Shown: positions 53,297-61,424 of the stretch, piece after piece | Layout: each line of letters opens with the position of its first letter | How positions within the stretch are numbered: position 1 is the first letter of the stretch | Translations under genes and position numbers: made by a program | The notes under the pieces: model-generated | Databases searched by the model: none | Seen by the model: only the letters and a program-made list of their open reading frames with translations | Told to the model about the DNA's origin: nothing | Assembly: GCA_030683155.1 (NCBI GenBank) | Contig: JAUXMV010000058.1 | Span: 1-64,000 of the forward strand | Direction: 5' to 3' | Length of the DNA: 64,000 nucleotides | Source: Bacteroidales bacterium | GTDB taxonomy: Bacteria > Bacteroidota > Bacteroidia > Bacteroidales > F082

Positions 53297-53851
53297 ATGA
53301 AGATATATACCAAAACAGGCGATAAGGGCCAGACTTCACTTATTGGCGGATCGCGGGTGCCAAAGCATCATGACAGAATTGAAGCTTATGGCACAGTCGA
53401 TGAATTAAACTCTTTTATTGGCCTGATACGCGATCATCTCAAAGAAGACGACAGTAAACGTGCTATTCTTCTTGAAATTCAGGAAAAACTATTTCGTATT
53501 GAATCACATCTTGCCGAAGATCCTGAGGGTGTGCTTACCAGATCGATGCCGCCTGTAGTTGAATCAGATGTTGAACTGCTTGAGAAAGAAATGGATTCAA
53601 TGAATGAATTGTTGCCTGAACTCAATAATTTCATCCTTCCTGGAGGACATCCGATAGTGTCATATTGCCATGTTGCCCGCACTGTTTGCAGGCGTGCAGA
53701 GCGAATTTGTACACGTCTTGCAGAAAATTTTATCGTTGACGAAGTTGATATGCGTTATATCAACAGACTTTCCGATTATTTTTTTGTTCTCGGGCGCTAT
53801 TATTCAATGATGACCGGCACTTCAGAAATCGTTTGGAATCCGCGTACCTGA
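53297..53851 (+). CDS. Cob(I)alamin adenosyltransferase, PduO type
   Basis: It transfers the adenosyl group of ATP to cob(I)alamin to make coenzyme B12. The 184-aa protein has the family N-terminus KIYTKTGDKGQTSLIGGSRV, then DRIEAYGTVDELNSFIGL, LPGGHPIVSYCHVARTVCRRAER and a C-terminal RLSDYFFVLGRY. Gly-rich and Arg positions for ATP binding are all present. No cobalamin riboswitch is visible in the 76-bp upstream gap. Confidence 0.94.
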   Translation: MKIYTKTGDKGQTSLIGGSRVPKHHDRIEAYGTVDELNSFIGLIRDHLKEDDSKRAILLEIQEKLFRIESHLAEDPEGVLTRSMPPVVESDVELLEKEMDSMNELLPELNNFILPGGHPIVSYCHVARTVCRRAERICTRLAENFIVDEVDMRYINRLSDYFFVLGRYYSMMTGTSEIVWNPRT

Positions 53852-53900
53852 TAGCTTTACTCAATTAATTCTTTTTTCTTGACATACGTCGAAAAAAAAT

Positions 53901-53908
53901 TACTTTTG
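53901..53908 (+). promoter_or_regulatory. -7 box of the DUF2795 gene
   Basis: TACTTTTG, 28 nt before the ATG at 53937. Confidence 0.6.
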
Positions 53909-53936
53909 CAAAAAATTTATACCTAAATATACAACC

Positions 53937-54158
53937 ATGTACTGGACATTAGAGTTAGCTTCAAAACTTGAGGATGCACCCTGGCCGGCAACCAAAGAAG
54001 AATTGCTTGAATGGGCTGTTCGCACCGGAACTCCGCAGGAGGTAATTGAAAATCTACAAGAGATGGAGGACGAAGGCGAGCTCTACGAGCGTATCGAAGA
54101 CATCTGGCCCGATTATCCTACCAAAGAGGACTTCTTCTTTCATGAAGACGAATATTAA
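53937..54158 (+). CDS. DUF2795 domain-containing small protein
   Basis: This 73-aa very acidic protein matches DUF2795: WTLELASKLEDAPWPATKEELLEWAVRTG is its core, quoted here only as APWPATKEELLEWA. It is predicted to be all helical. The family is highly conserved across Bacteroidota and of unknown function. The gene has its own promoter and a bidirectional terminator. Confidence 0.88.
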   Translation: MYWTLELASKLEDAPWPATKEELLEWAVRTGTPQEVIENLQEMEDEGELYERIEDIWPDYPTKEDFFFHEDEY

Positions 54159-54163
54159 AATCT

Positions 54164-54193
54164 AAAAAACCGGTCTTAAAGCCGGTTTTTTTT
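54164..54193. terminator. Bidirectional terminator between the DUF2795 gene and rsmD
   Basis: AAAAAACCGG (54164-54173) pairs with CCGGTTTTTT (54182-54191). A and T runs on both sides serve both converging genes; it abuts the rsmD stop. Confidence 0.88.
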
Positions 54194-54737
54194 ATGACTG
54201 CGCCTCAAAAAAACTGAAATTAACTTTACCATAACGGCGCAATTCTACAAAAGCAGGATGTTCGGAAAAATCAATGCCCCGGGAATGTTCCACAACAAGA
54301 ATACCATTTTCAGTAAGCAGTTTGCGCTCAAAAATCACTTTGATAAGATTTTGATAATCTTCCATTGGCAGTTCAAAAGGAGGATCGGCAAATATGAAAT
54401 CATAACTTATTCGCTGCATCGCAATGAACCTGAAGACATCTGATCTCACGGTTTTCAAGTTTTCCATACCAAACAATTCAACTGTTTTATTGATAAACTG
54501 GAGGCATTTTACATTGTTATCAACAGCTGTAACGGGGTCGCAACCGCGAGAAGCAAGTTCATAAGCAATATTTCCGGTTCCTGTAAAGAGGTCAAGCGCC
54601 CGAAGGCCATTGAAGTCAATCCTGTTGTTTAGAATGTTGAATAAACTTTCTTTGGCAAGATCAGTTGTAGGACGCACCGGCAATCCGGCAGGTACGTGAA
54701 TCAGCCGGCGCTGGAACTTTCCTTTTATAATTCGCAT
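54192..54737 (-). CDS. rsmD: 16S rRNA (guanine(966)-N(2))-methyltransferase RsmD
   Basis: It methylates G966 of 16S rRNA. The 181-aa protein has the N-terminal RNA-contact RIIKGKFQRRLI, RPTTDLAKESLFNIL, SAM motif I ALDLFTGTGNIAYELASRG and the catalytic motif IV FADPPFEL (DPPF). Start ATG at 54737 overlaps the end of the DUF3822 gene by 13 bp. It is the last gene of a three-gene operon. Confidence 0.95.
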   Translation of the reverse strand: MRIIKGKFQRRLIHVPAGLPVRPTTDLAKESLFNILNNRIDFNGLRALDLFTGTGNIAYELASRGCDPVTAVDNNVKCLQFINKTVELFGMENLKTVRSDVFRFIAMQRISYDFIFADPPFELPMEDYQNLIKVIFERKLLTENGILVVEHSRGIDFSEHPAFVELRRYGKVNFSFFEAQS

Positions 54738-55597
54738 TGTAGGGCATTATACAAGATAAAATAATGGTGTACCGGAAGTTCTTCCAGCATATAACTGTAC
54801 TCAAACGCACTGTTGCGTCCGGCAAAGCTTATATTGCGTATATACTTCCAGGCAATATCATAGATTGAAGAGCCATTGTCAATCTGACCGGAGAATATAA
54901 GATTGACTGTTTCTGGGTTGAGCCGCAACTGATCAAGCGCAAAAAGGATAAAATACACAAAATCCTCAGGGGTGTTGTACCGAAAGCGATTGATGAAATG
55001 AAGCTTTTCATTTTTAAGTACAACAAAATCAAAATTGTCTTTACCAACGTGCGCAAATGCGGTGTTTGCAGTGGATTTATTGCGGTTTAAAATAAGCAGG
55101 CTTTCGAGCAAAACTGAACTTTGATGCACAATACGCGCATTCGCCCAAAGGTCTTTGATTTTTTCTACCAACGGATTTGACAGATAGTAAACATTGTATG
55201 AATCTGCAGATTTAAGATGATCGGTTCCGATGCGGCTATTGTCTCGAAATTGCTGATTAAAAGCAAGATAGGTTCCTTTTTCTTTTTCTTCAAACAAAGG
55301 AGAAGGTACAATCGTGTTGAAACTATGATCAATAATAGCCAACACCGAATGATATGGATAGGAAATCCACTGACGAAACATAATGATTTCATCAAGTGCT
55401 GCAGCCAGTTTTATTTCTTCATCTAAGGGTTTAAAGCGGTAAGCTTCGATACCGAGATAACGATTTTTTTCAGGAGAAAACACTGCGAATGAAAAACCAT
55501 CCGGCGAAAGCCGGATGGTAAGATGATAATTTCTTGAATAATCTTCTTTAAAAGCCTTATCGAAACGGCTGATATGAGGTTTAACCGATGCTATCAT
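54725..55597 (-). CDS. DUF3822 family protein
   Basis: The 290-aa protein matches DUF3822, found next to rsmD across Bacteroidota. Features include LTIRLSPDGFSFAVFSPEKN near the start, HVGKDNFDFVVLKNEKLHFINRF and FSGQIDNGSSIYDI, which together suggest an ASKHA (actin/FtsA-like) fold. There is no signal or membrane segment. The function is unknown. The frame begins with a TTG immediately after the preceding stop; the ATG at 55597 is preferred. Confidence 0.87.
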   Translation of the reverse strand: MIASVKPHISRFDKAFKEDYSRNYHLTIRLSPDGFSFAVFSPEKNRYLGIEAYRFKPLDEEIKLAAALDEIIMFRQWISYPYHSVLAIIDHSFNTIVPSPLFEEKEKGTYLAFNQQFRDNSRIGTDHLKSADSYNVYYLSNPLVEKIKDLWANARIVHQSSVLLESLLILNRNKSTANTAFAHVGKDNFDFVVLKNEKLHFINRFRYNTPEDFVYFILFALDQLRLNPETVNLIFSGQIDNGSSIYDIAWKYIRNISFAGRNSAFEYSYMLEELPVHHYFILYNALQCEL

Positions 55598-55609
55598 GGC
55601 AGCGGACAA

Positions 55610-56209
55610 TCACTCCCAATTGCCATCTGTTGAAGGCTCGGTCAGTGAACCAACTTTGAGGCCTGTATAGCGTTCAATGGCTTTTTCAGCTGCAATAAGG
55701 TTCATAATTCTTTGTTCGTCCATGCCTTTCAAATAAACACTGAATGGAGCTTTTACTTCAAAAACACTCACTGTAACTCCACCACGGTCAATTGTACCTG
55801 CACCCATTTCAAATTCAGCGCCATCGGAATATGGGATGAACCGAAGGTCCTGAATTTTGAAGTTTCTGCGCTTTGAAAAAAGTGAGTCACTCACCTTAAT
55901 AAATCCCAGCGTATCAGAAATTGTACGTGTGAAAGTGGTGTCTGTCGGGTCAGGAATAAGGTTTACGACCGGAATCTCGCCATATCTTAAAAAGGCAATT
56001 AACGAGTCGAAACTTGGAGTGTAAGTTCCTTTTTCGTTTTTATAATACGATTGAACTTCTCTGATATCTTTTAACCTTTGAACTACTTCAACTTCGCGGT
56101 GTTTTTTTTCTTTAAGAAATTTCACAGGTTGCTGAATGCTTTGATAAATCATGTAACCCAGGAAGATTATGACCGCAAAAAGAACAATTTTAACGATGAT
56201 GCTTTTCAT
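55610..56209 (-). CDS. Membrane-anchored protein of unknown function
   Basis: The 199-aa protein has one N-terminal membrane helix (IIVKIVLFAVIIFLGYMIYQ), a coiled coil (FLKEKKHREVEVVQRLKDIREV, seen in part) and an extracytoplasmic domain. The segment RLKDIREVQSYYKNEKGTY resembles pilin-like domains, where it follows the helix. It is first in an operon with the DUF3822 gene and rsmD. I do not recognise a named family. Confidence 0.75.
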   Translation of the reverse strand: MKSIIVKIVLFAVIIFLGYMIYQSIQQPVKFLKEKKHREVEVVQRLKDIREVQSYYKNEKGTYTPSFDSLIAFLRYGEIPVVNLIPDPTDTTFTRTISDTLGFIKVSDSLFSKRRNFKIQDLRFIPYSDGAEFEMGAGTIDRGGVTVSVFEVKAPFSVYLKGMDEQRIMNLIAAEKAIERYTGLKVGSLTEPSTDGNWE

Positions 56210-56232
56210 AGTAATGGTTTTTTTTTCACCTG

Positions 56233-56240
56233 CAAATGTA
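56233..56240 (-). promoter_or_regulatory. -7 box of the rsmD operon
   Basis: TACATTTG on the minus strand, 23 nt before the ATG at 56209. Confidence 0.55.
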
Positions 56241-56622
56241 CAGTTTTTTCAATATACAATAGCTTTTGATTTTCCTTAAAAATGATAGATTTATGATAAA
56301 AAATGACATGTATAGGATATCGATAACCTTCTTTGGATAAGTTTTGTCTCTTTTTGTGATTTTATAGCGTGTTTTTCTGACTCAATAAATGATCTTTGAT
56401 TCTGTGAAAAATAATTTTGTATTTGTAAAAGCTGATAAAATGGAAGTGAGATTCAAGATTCCTGATGTGTTTTCATTCAATCAGGAACAGCAAGGCTAAA
56501 GATTTTTTAAAATAACTATCAATGATTAGTGCAGAACCAACAGCATTTAAATTATCCTTTTATGTTATTTAATCAGCTTTTAGCCCTTAATGATTAAGCT
56601 ATTTAAGGCACGCTTCAATCGA
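56241..56622. other. Intergenic region without a recognised gene
   Basis: AT-rich DNA. The only structure noted is an 8-bp inverted repeat TTCCTGAT/ATCAGGAA (56459-56487, 13-nt loop) without a T run. Confidence 0.4.
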
Positions 56623-56655
56623 AAATCCATTAAAATGACACCCTGAAATGGATTT
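56623..56655 (-). terminator. Possible weak terminator of the TPR-PAS gene
   Basis: AAATCCAT (56623-56630) pairs with ATGGATTT (56648-56655). On the minus strand only four T follow, so it is weak. It lies about 40 bp past the TPR-PAS stop. Confidence 0.35.
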
Positions 56656-56697
56656 GTGTACCTTAAAAATAATCTGCTGCTGCTACTTTAACCTGGT

Positions 56698-58491
56698 TTA
56701 AAGATCAGGTTTTTCGTCATTGACTTTTTTTGATGTTATATCACGGCCTAAAATGATAAGTCCTTTCCGACTGCCATCCTCTTTAAAGAGTGGAATTTTG
56801 ATGATTTCAAAAATTACTTTTGATCCACTTTTATTGGTGATTTTTTCTTCTTCCCTTGTTGCAGTTGCTTTTTGCCAGCAAAGTTCGTCTGCAACAATAA
56901 TAGTTTTGAAATGATCAGCAAATGCAATACTGTATGAAGCAAGTGATTTGTCTGTTTGCAATTTGTATTCTTTGCCTGTCAGATCAAAAAGTTCCAGCAT
57001 GGCATCATTGGCTTCGAGCCAGCGTCCGTTGCCATCTTTATAGCAAATGATGTCAGGGCTGTTGTTGATAATAGATCGGAGCAATGCTTCCTTTTGGGTT
57101 AGAAAATTGAGTGATTCAGACAATGCAGAACGAGCTTCAACATGAAGGTTATTCTCTTCAGCCAACTTCAGGAATGATTTTCTGATACCAGTGTATAGTC
57201 TGAAATAACGAACAGAAAAATATAACAGTATTATTATTACCAGTAAAAATGCGTAAACCAGAATGTTATTTAATTTGTTCTTTTTGAGCAAATTATCAAT
57301 TTTTTGTTTTTGATCTGAGACTTCGGTCTGCAATAAATTAACTTCTTTTATTTTGTTTTCGAGCTCAAATCTTGCCTGTAGATTGGCTACAGCTGTTGAG
57401 TCGTACAAAGATTTTAGTGTATCAAAAATCAAATGATATTGTTTTAGTGCTGCATAGGCTTCAGATATTTTTCCATTTTGCTCCAGAAGAGGGTAGATTT
57501 CTTTTAAAGCAGGAAGTATAAGATCCGGATCAGGCTTTTGCTGCTCACTAATTAAGGCTTGTTGAAATAGTCTTAGTGCCTCTTTATTATTCCCTTTTAG
57601 CTTGTTCGCTCGTCCCATAGCCAAAAGCACTCGGCCAACAGGTCTGTCCGATATCTGATAATAGTGCAAAGCGTTTTTTAAATAAAACGCTGCACTGTCG
57701 GGCATTGATTTTCTGATGTATGTATTGCCAGTGTTTAGATAACTGTCAGCAAGTCCAATGTCATTCTTAATCTCTTTTGCGATCAAAATACATTCTTTAA
57801 AAATGACAAGTGCTTTGTCGTTATTGTTGAAAATATTTTCTGCCATGCCCATATTGTTTCTTGCAGTGAGCATAGCCTGCTTATTATTGTGCAACTTCGC
57901 CAGGTTATATCCCTCTTCAAAGTATTCATTTGCTTTTTTGTATGCCTTTAGCTCGTAATAGAGTGCCCCAATATTGTTAATGATAAGCCCGGTGTTTTGT
58001 GCGTTCTGAAGTTGCATATTCATTTCAAGTGCAATGTTCAAATTATCGATGGCTTTCAGATGATCTTTCATCCTGCTGTGCGCAAGACCTATATTATTAA
58101 AGTTATTCGCTATTTCCTGAATGTTATCCATTTTTCTGAAATAGATATTTGCTGAGTCATAGTAGGCAATGGCATCGTTGAATCTCCTGGCATAGAAGGC
58201 AACGACCCCGCAACTTTTGTAACTTTTGGCCATTAGACTGTCTTGCCCCGAAAGTTTGGCGTTTTTCAAAGCATTTAAACTGTATTCATTTGACTTGTCA
58301 ACAGAACGGCCTAAAAACGTTTTTGAAAGAAACAGATAATCATCAACGGTTTCGGATATATTTTCGAAAAGGAGGCTGCTTTCATTTTGACCTTTAAGTT
58401 GTGATTGGCCAAACGAAAAAACGAAAAATATGACGATAATAAAAGATTTCATTAAATATGCTGTTCCAGTATTTTGAATCATATTTTTCAT
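56698..58491 (-). CDS. TPR-repeat sensor with C-terminal PAS domain and no output domain
   Basis: The 597-aa protein has a signal or membrane start (MKSFIIVIFFVFSFGQSQLKGQ within the first 36 residues), about six tetratricopeptide repeats (85-370: SCGVVAFYARRFNDAIAYYD, NNIGLAHSRMKDHLKAID and similar), a coiled coil (about 375-410), one membrane helix (NNILVYAFLLVIIILLYFSV) and a cytoplasmic PAS domain (about 465-590: IINNSPDIICYKDGNGRWLE). This is the layout of Bacteroidota TPR hybrid sensors, but histidine kinase or other output is absent. Its ATG overlaps the upstream gene's stop (ATGA), so translation is coupled. A later ATG at 58452 fits the signal better. Confidence 0.85.
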   Translation of the reverse strand: MKNMIQNTGTAYLMKSFIIVIFFVFSFGQSQLKGQNESSLLFENISETVDDYLFLSKTFLGRSVDKSNEYSLNALKNAKLSGQDSLMAKSYKSCGVVAFYARRFNDAIAYYDSANIYFRKMDNIQEIANNFNNIGLAHSRMKDHLKAIDNLNIALEMNMQLQNAQNTGLIINNIGALYYELKAYKKANEYFEEGYNLAKLHNNKQAMLTARNNMGMAENIFNNNDKALVIFKECILIAKEIKNDIGLADSYLNTGNTYIRKSMPDSAAFYLKNALHYYQISDRPVGRVLLAMGRANKLKGNNKEALRLFQQALISEQQKPDPDLILPALKEIYPLLEQNGKISEAYAALKQYHLIFDTLKSLYDSTAVANLQARFELENKIKEVNLLQTEVSDQKQKIDNLLKKNKLNNILVYAFLLVIIILLYFSVRYFRLYTGIRKSFLKLAEENNLHVEARSALSESLNFLTQKEALLRSIINNSPDIICYKDGNGRWLEANDAMLELFDLTGKEYKLQTDKSLASYSIAFADHFKTIIVADELCWQKATATREEEKITNKSGSKVIFEIIKIPLFKEDGSRKGLIILGRDITSKKVNDEKPDL

Positions 58492-58925
58492 GTTATCAAG
58501 GTTTTATAATCCGGTATTTTGTCGAGAAAAACTACTTTTTGGCCATCATCTTCCAGTTGTATGCAATATTGTGTTTGTCCGTTGGTAAGCAAAAGGTACT
58601 TTACGTTTAAAGTTATATTGTATCGCATCGTTTGATCAAGTACTTTTTGTGAAAGAGGGATGTGTCGTGCTTTGCATTCAACTATCATTAGAGGAGTCAA
58701 TTGGCGTGAAAACACCACAATGTCACATCTTTTGTTGAGGCCGTTTAATCGCAATGGAAATTCAATAGAAAGCAATCCGGCAGGATATCCGAAATCCTCA
58801 ACGAGCTGTTGCATAACTATTTGACGCACTTCTTCTTCAGGCGTAAGGGCTACATATTTTTTCCTGACAGGATCGAAAACTTCCCTTTTGCCGCTTTCTT
58901 CCCGAAGCTTAAACCATTGCATCAT
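58488..58925 (-). CDS. HsdR N-terminal-like (PD-(D/E)xK nuclease fold) protein
   Basis: This 145-aa stand-alone protein matches the type I restriction enzyme R N-terminal (HSDR_N) domain. The nuclease core is intact: LRLNGLNKRCDIVVF (Asp) and TPLMIVECKA (Glu-x-Lys). Residues 1-45 (KLREESGKREVFDPVRKKYV) are characteristic of the short Bacteroidota version. No methylase, specificity subunit or helicase is nearby, so it is not a restriction system by context. It overlaps the TPR-PAS gene by 4 bp. The frame opens at a TTG at 58940; two adjacent ATGs (58925, 58922) are likelier starts. Confidence 0.87.
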   Translation of the reverse strand: MMQWFKLREESGKREVFDPVRKKYVALTPEEEVRQIVMQQLVEDFGYPAGLLSIEFPLRLNGLNKRCDIVVFSRQLTPLMIVECKARHIPLSQKVLDQTMRYNITLNVKYLLLTNGQTQYCIQLEDDGQKVVFLDKIPDYKTLIT

Positions 58926-59053
58926 GTTTTCTCTTGCCAATCATTCAATGGGTAAAAATAGATAAATTCAGCAATCCTGTCTAATACAAATCAATAGAAA
59001 ATCTCTTTGCAGATAACCCCCGACAGTTTGGGCCGGAAGGATTAAAAAAATTG

Positions 59054-59061
59054 TACTTTTG
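59054..59061 (+). promoter_or_regulatory. -7 box upstream of the AMP nucleosidase-holA operon
   Basis: TACTTTTG, about 118 nt before the AMP nucleosidase ATG. Confidence 0.45.
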
Positions 59062-59178
59062 TGCAAAGAACAAATAATGGAACACATAGGTTTGACTTTG
59101 GATTATATGAAATATCATTTTTAAGAACTTTTTGTTTAAGGCCAACGACAAATCCTTACCCTCTAAAACCAAATTTAT

Positions 59179-59949
59179 ATGAAGACCAAGCAGGAGATTG
59201 TTGAAAACTGGCTGCCACGCTACACCGGACAAGCGTTGGATGCTTTTGGGGAATATATTTTGCTGACCAATTTTAATCAGTACCTCGAACTTTTTGCCGA
59301 ATGGCACAATGTACCTATCGTTGGTCAGGATCACCCAATGCCATGTGCAACGGCCGGAGATATAACCATCATCAACTTCAGTATGGGCAGTGCAAATGCT
59401 GCCACAATAATGGATCTTTTGGCTGCCATTCATCCAAAGGCTGTGCTGTTTCTGGGAAAATGCGGAGGATTGAAAAAGAAGAATCAGGTTGGCGATTTCA
59501 TCTTGCCTATTGCTGCCATCAGAGGTGAGGGTACTTCAAATGATTACCTTCCTGTAGAAGTGCCTGCACTGCCTGCATTTAGTCTGCAAAAAGCAATTTC
59601 TTCGAGTATCCGGGATCATGGACGCGACTACTGGACTGGCACTGTTTACACAACAAACAGGCGTGTTTGGGAGCATGATGACATATTCAAGGAATACCTC
59701 ATTGAAACAAGGAGCATGGCTGTAGATATGGAAACAGCAACGATTTTTGTCGTTGGTTTTGCCAATGAAGTTCCAACGGGTGCGCTACTTTTGGTTTCTG
59801 ATCAACCGATGGTTCCTGAAGGTGTTAAAACTTCTGAAAGCGACAGAAGGGTCAATCAGCGTTTTGTAAGAGACCATCTCAAAGTTGGCATAGACGCTTT
59901 GCAACAGCTTATCAACAATGGAATTACTGTTAAACATCTGCGTTTTTAA
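59179..59949 (+). CDS. amn: AMP nucleosidase
   Basis: It hydrolyses AMP to adenine and ribose 5-phosphate, in purine balance. The 256-aa protein is the short Bacteroidota form, with only the nucleoside phosphorylase-like catalytic domain: NFSMGSANAATIMDLLA, VLFLGKCGGLKKKNQVGDFI, IRGEGTSNDYLP, SMAVDMETATIFVVGFAN and LLVSDQPMVPEGVKT. The E. coli enzyme (484 aa) has an extra N-terminal domain. holA follows after 9 bp. Confidence 0.9.
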   Translation: MKTKQEIVENWLPRYTGQALDAFGEYILLTNFNQYLELFAEWHNVPIVGQDHPMPCATAGDITIINFSMGSANAATIMDLLAAIHPKAVLFLGKCGGLKKKNQVGDFILPIAAIRGEGTSNDYLPVEVPALPAFSLQKAISSSIRDHGRDYWTGTVYTTNRRVWEHDDIFKEYLIETRSMAVDMETATIFVVGFANEVPTGALLLVSDQPMVPEGVKTSESDRRVNQRFVRDHLKVGIDALQQLINNGITVKHLRF

Positions 59950-59958
59950 TCCATCCCT

Positions 59959-60957
59959 GTGACATACGAACAAATAATTTCCAATATCCGCAACAAGGTT
60001 TTTCATCCTGTGTATTTTTTGATGGGTGAAGAATCTTTTTTCATTGACTCTATCACAGAGATGCTTGAGGAACATGTGCTTGAGGAAGATTATCGCGCAT
60101 TCAATCAGCTTGTTATGTATGGCCGTGATGTTGATTATCTGACCATCGCCAATCAGGCACGTACATTTCCGATGTCGGGCAACTATCAGCTCCTTATCGT
60201 GAAAGAAGCTCAAGATGTGAAGGATATCGAAAAACTTGAGCCCTATCTCAACACAATGCCTGAAAGCACTATTTTGGTCATCAACTATAAATACAAAAAA
60301 ATTGATGGCAGAAAATCCTTTGCCAAAATGATCGATAAAAGGGGTGTTTTGTTCGAAGCTAAAAAACTTTACGACAACAATATTCCCGATTGGATAAACA
60401 AATATCTTCAGAACAAAGATTACACTATTACGCCCAAAGCAGGTCAGATTATGGCCGATTTTTTAGGCAACGATTTGCATAAAGTGCGCAATGAACTCGA
60501 AAAGCTTATGATTTCTTTGCCTCCAAAAAGCCGAATCTCGGAGGTGGAAGTTGAACGCAATATTGGTATCTCAAAAGATTTTAATGTTTTTGAATTGCAG
60601 GTCGCACTGGCAAAGCGGGATGTTTTGAAAGCCAACCGGATTATTTCGCATTTTGGTTCCAACAGCAAGGAAAACCCTGTAATTAAAACAGTGATACTGC
60701 TCTATGGCTTTTACACCAAAGTGCTGAAATACCATTATGCGCCAGATAAGACAAAAAATACCGTTGCAAGTTTATTAGGCATAAACCCGTTTTTCCTTAA
60801 CGACTATCAGGACGCCGCAAAAAATTACAGCATTGCCAAAATTGCTGATATTATCGCTGTTTTAAGAGAATACGACCTCAAAAGCAAAGGTTATGGAGCC
60901 AATAATCTTGACGACAGCGAGTTGTATAAAGAGATGATATATAAAATTCTTCACTGA
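59959..60957 (+). CDS. holA: DNA polymerase III subunit delta
   Basis: This is the clamp-loader wrench subunit that opens the beta clamp. The 332-aa protein has the HolA N-terminus HPVYFLMGEESFFIDSIT, LLIVKEAQDVKDIEKLEPYL, the AAA-like lid FLGNDLHKVRNELEKLM and the C-terminal collar ELQVALAKRDVLKANRII. The start is GTG at 59959, 9 bp after the amn stop. The delta subunit has a degenerate P-loop, and none is seen here. Confidence 0.93.
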   Translation: MTYEQIISNIRNKVFHPVYFLMGEESFFIDSITEMLEEHVLEEDYRAFNQLVMYGRDVDYLTIANQARTFPMSGNYQLLIVKEAQDVKDIEKLEPYLNTMPESTILVINYKYKKIDGRKSFAKMIDKRGVLFEAKKLYDNNIPDWINKYLQNKDYTITPKAGQIMADFLGNDLHKVRNELEKLMISLPPKSRISEVEVERNIGISKDFNVFELQVALAKRDVLKANRIISHFGSNSKENPVIKTVILLYGFYTKVLKYHYAPDKTKNTVASLLGINPFFLNDYQDAAKNYSIAKIADIIAVLREYDLKSKGYGANNLDDSELYKEMIYKILH

Positions 60958-61424
60958 GCTTGATTTCTTTCCTGCCAGCTAAATTTTCAAAACCTTCCTT
61001 ATCCCATTAGCAACCCATATTGGCTGACATAGATTTATTAATTTTTGAATCCTTGAATTTCTCTGCTCTGGCCGTTAGATAAAAAGACAAAAACAGGAAT
61101 TTCAATAAGCTCAGAATACCGTTTTGTTGGAAAACCGGATGATGTGATTAGGTAATTAACATGACCAGTTTAGTGACTGCCATTAATGGATGAATAGAGA
61201 ACAGGTAGCTGTATTGTAGTGATAATCACACTCCAGCTCTAACTTATTCGAATTACATACTTTAGTACAAACGATGAAGATTGCAATTATAAAATTTCAT
61301 ACAAATAAAATTATACATATTAAATTACGATATTTGACTAGCGATAATCAGGTGCCACTTATTAGTTGGAAAATCTCTATTTATAATCAGCATGCATTAT
61401 TTTATAATTCAAAAATCTAATATC
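60958..61424. other. Intergenic region without a recognised gene
   Basis: AT-rich DNA with no coding frame or strong hairpin. A near-match to the -7 box (GATATTTG, about 61329) lies before the TlpA-like gene. Confidence 0.4.

Noticed and set aside
56459-56487. Terminator at TTCCTGAT/ATCAGGAA
   Set aside because: The stem is only 8 bp and no T run follows in either direction within a useful distance.
58488-58925. Type I restriction-modification system
   Set aside because: Only the HsdR N-terminal-like domain is present. No helicase part, HsdM or HsdS is nearby, and the neighbours are housekeeping genes.
59077-59124. 15-codon open frame (MEHIGLTLDYMKYHF) in the leader of the AMP nucleosidase gene
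   Set aside because: It could be a leader peptide, but it has no regulatory codon pattern or attenuator structure, and such short frames arise by chance.
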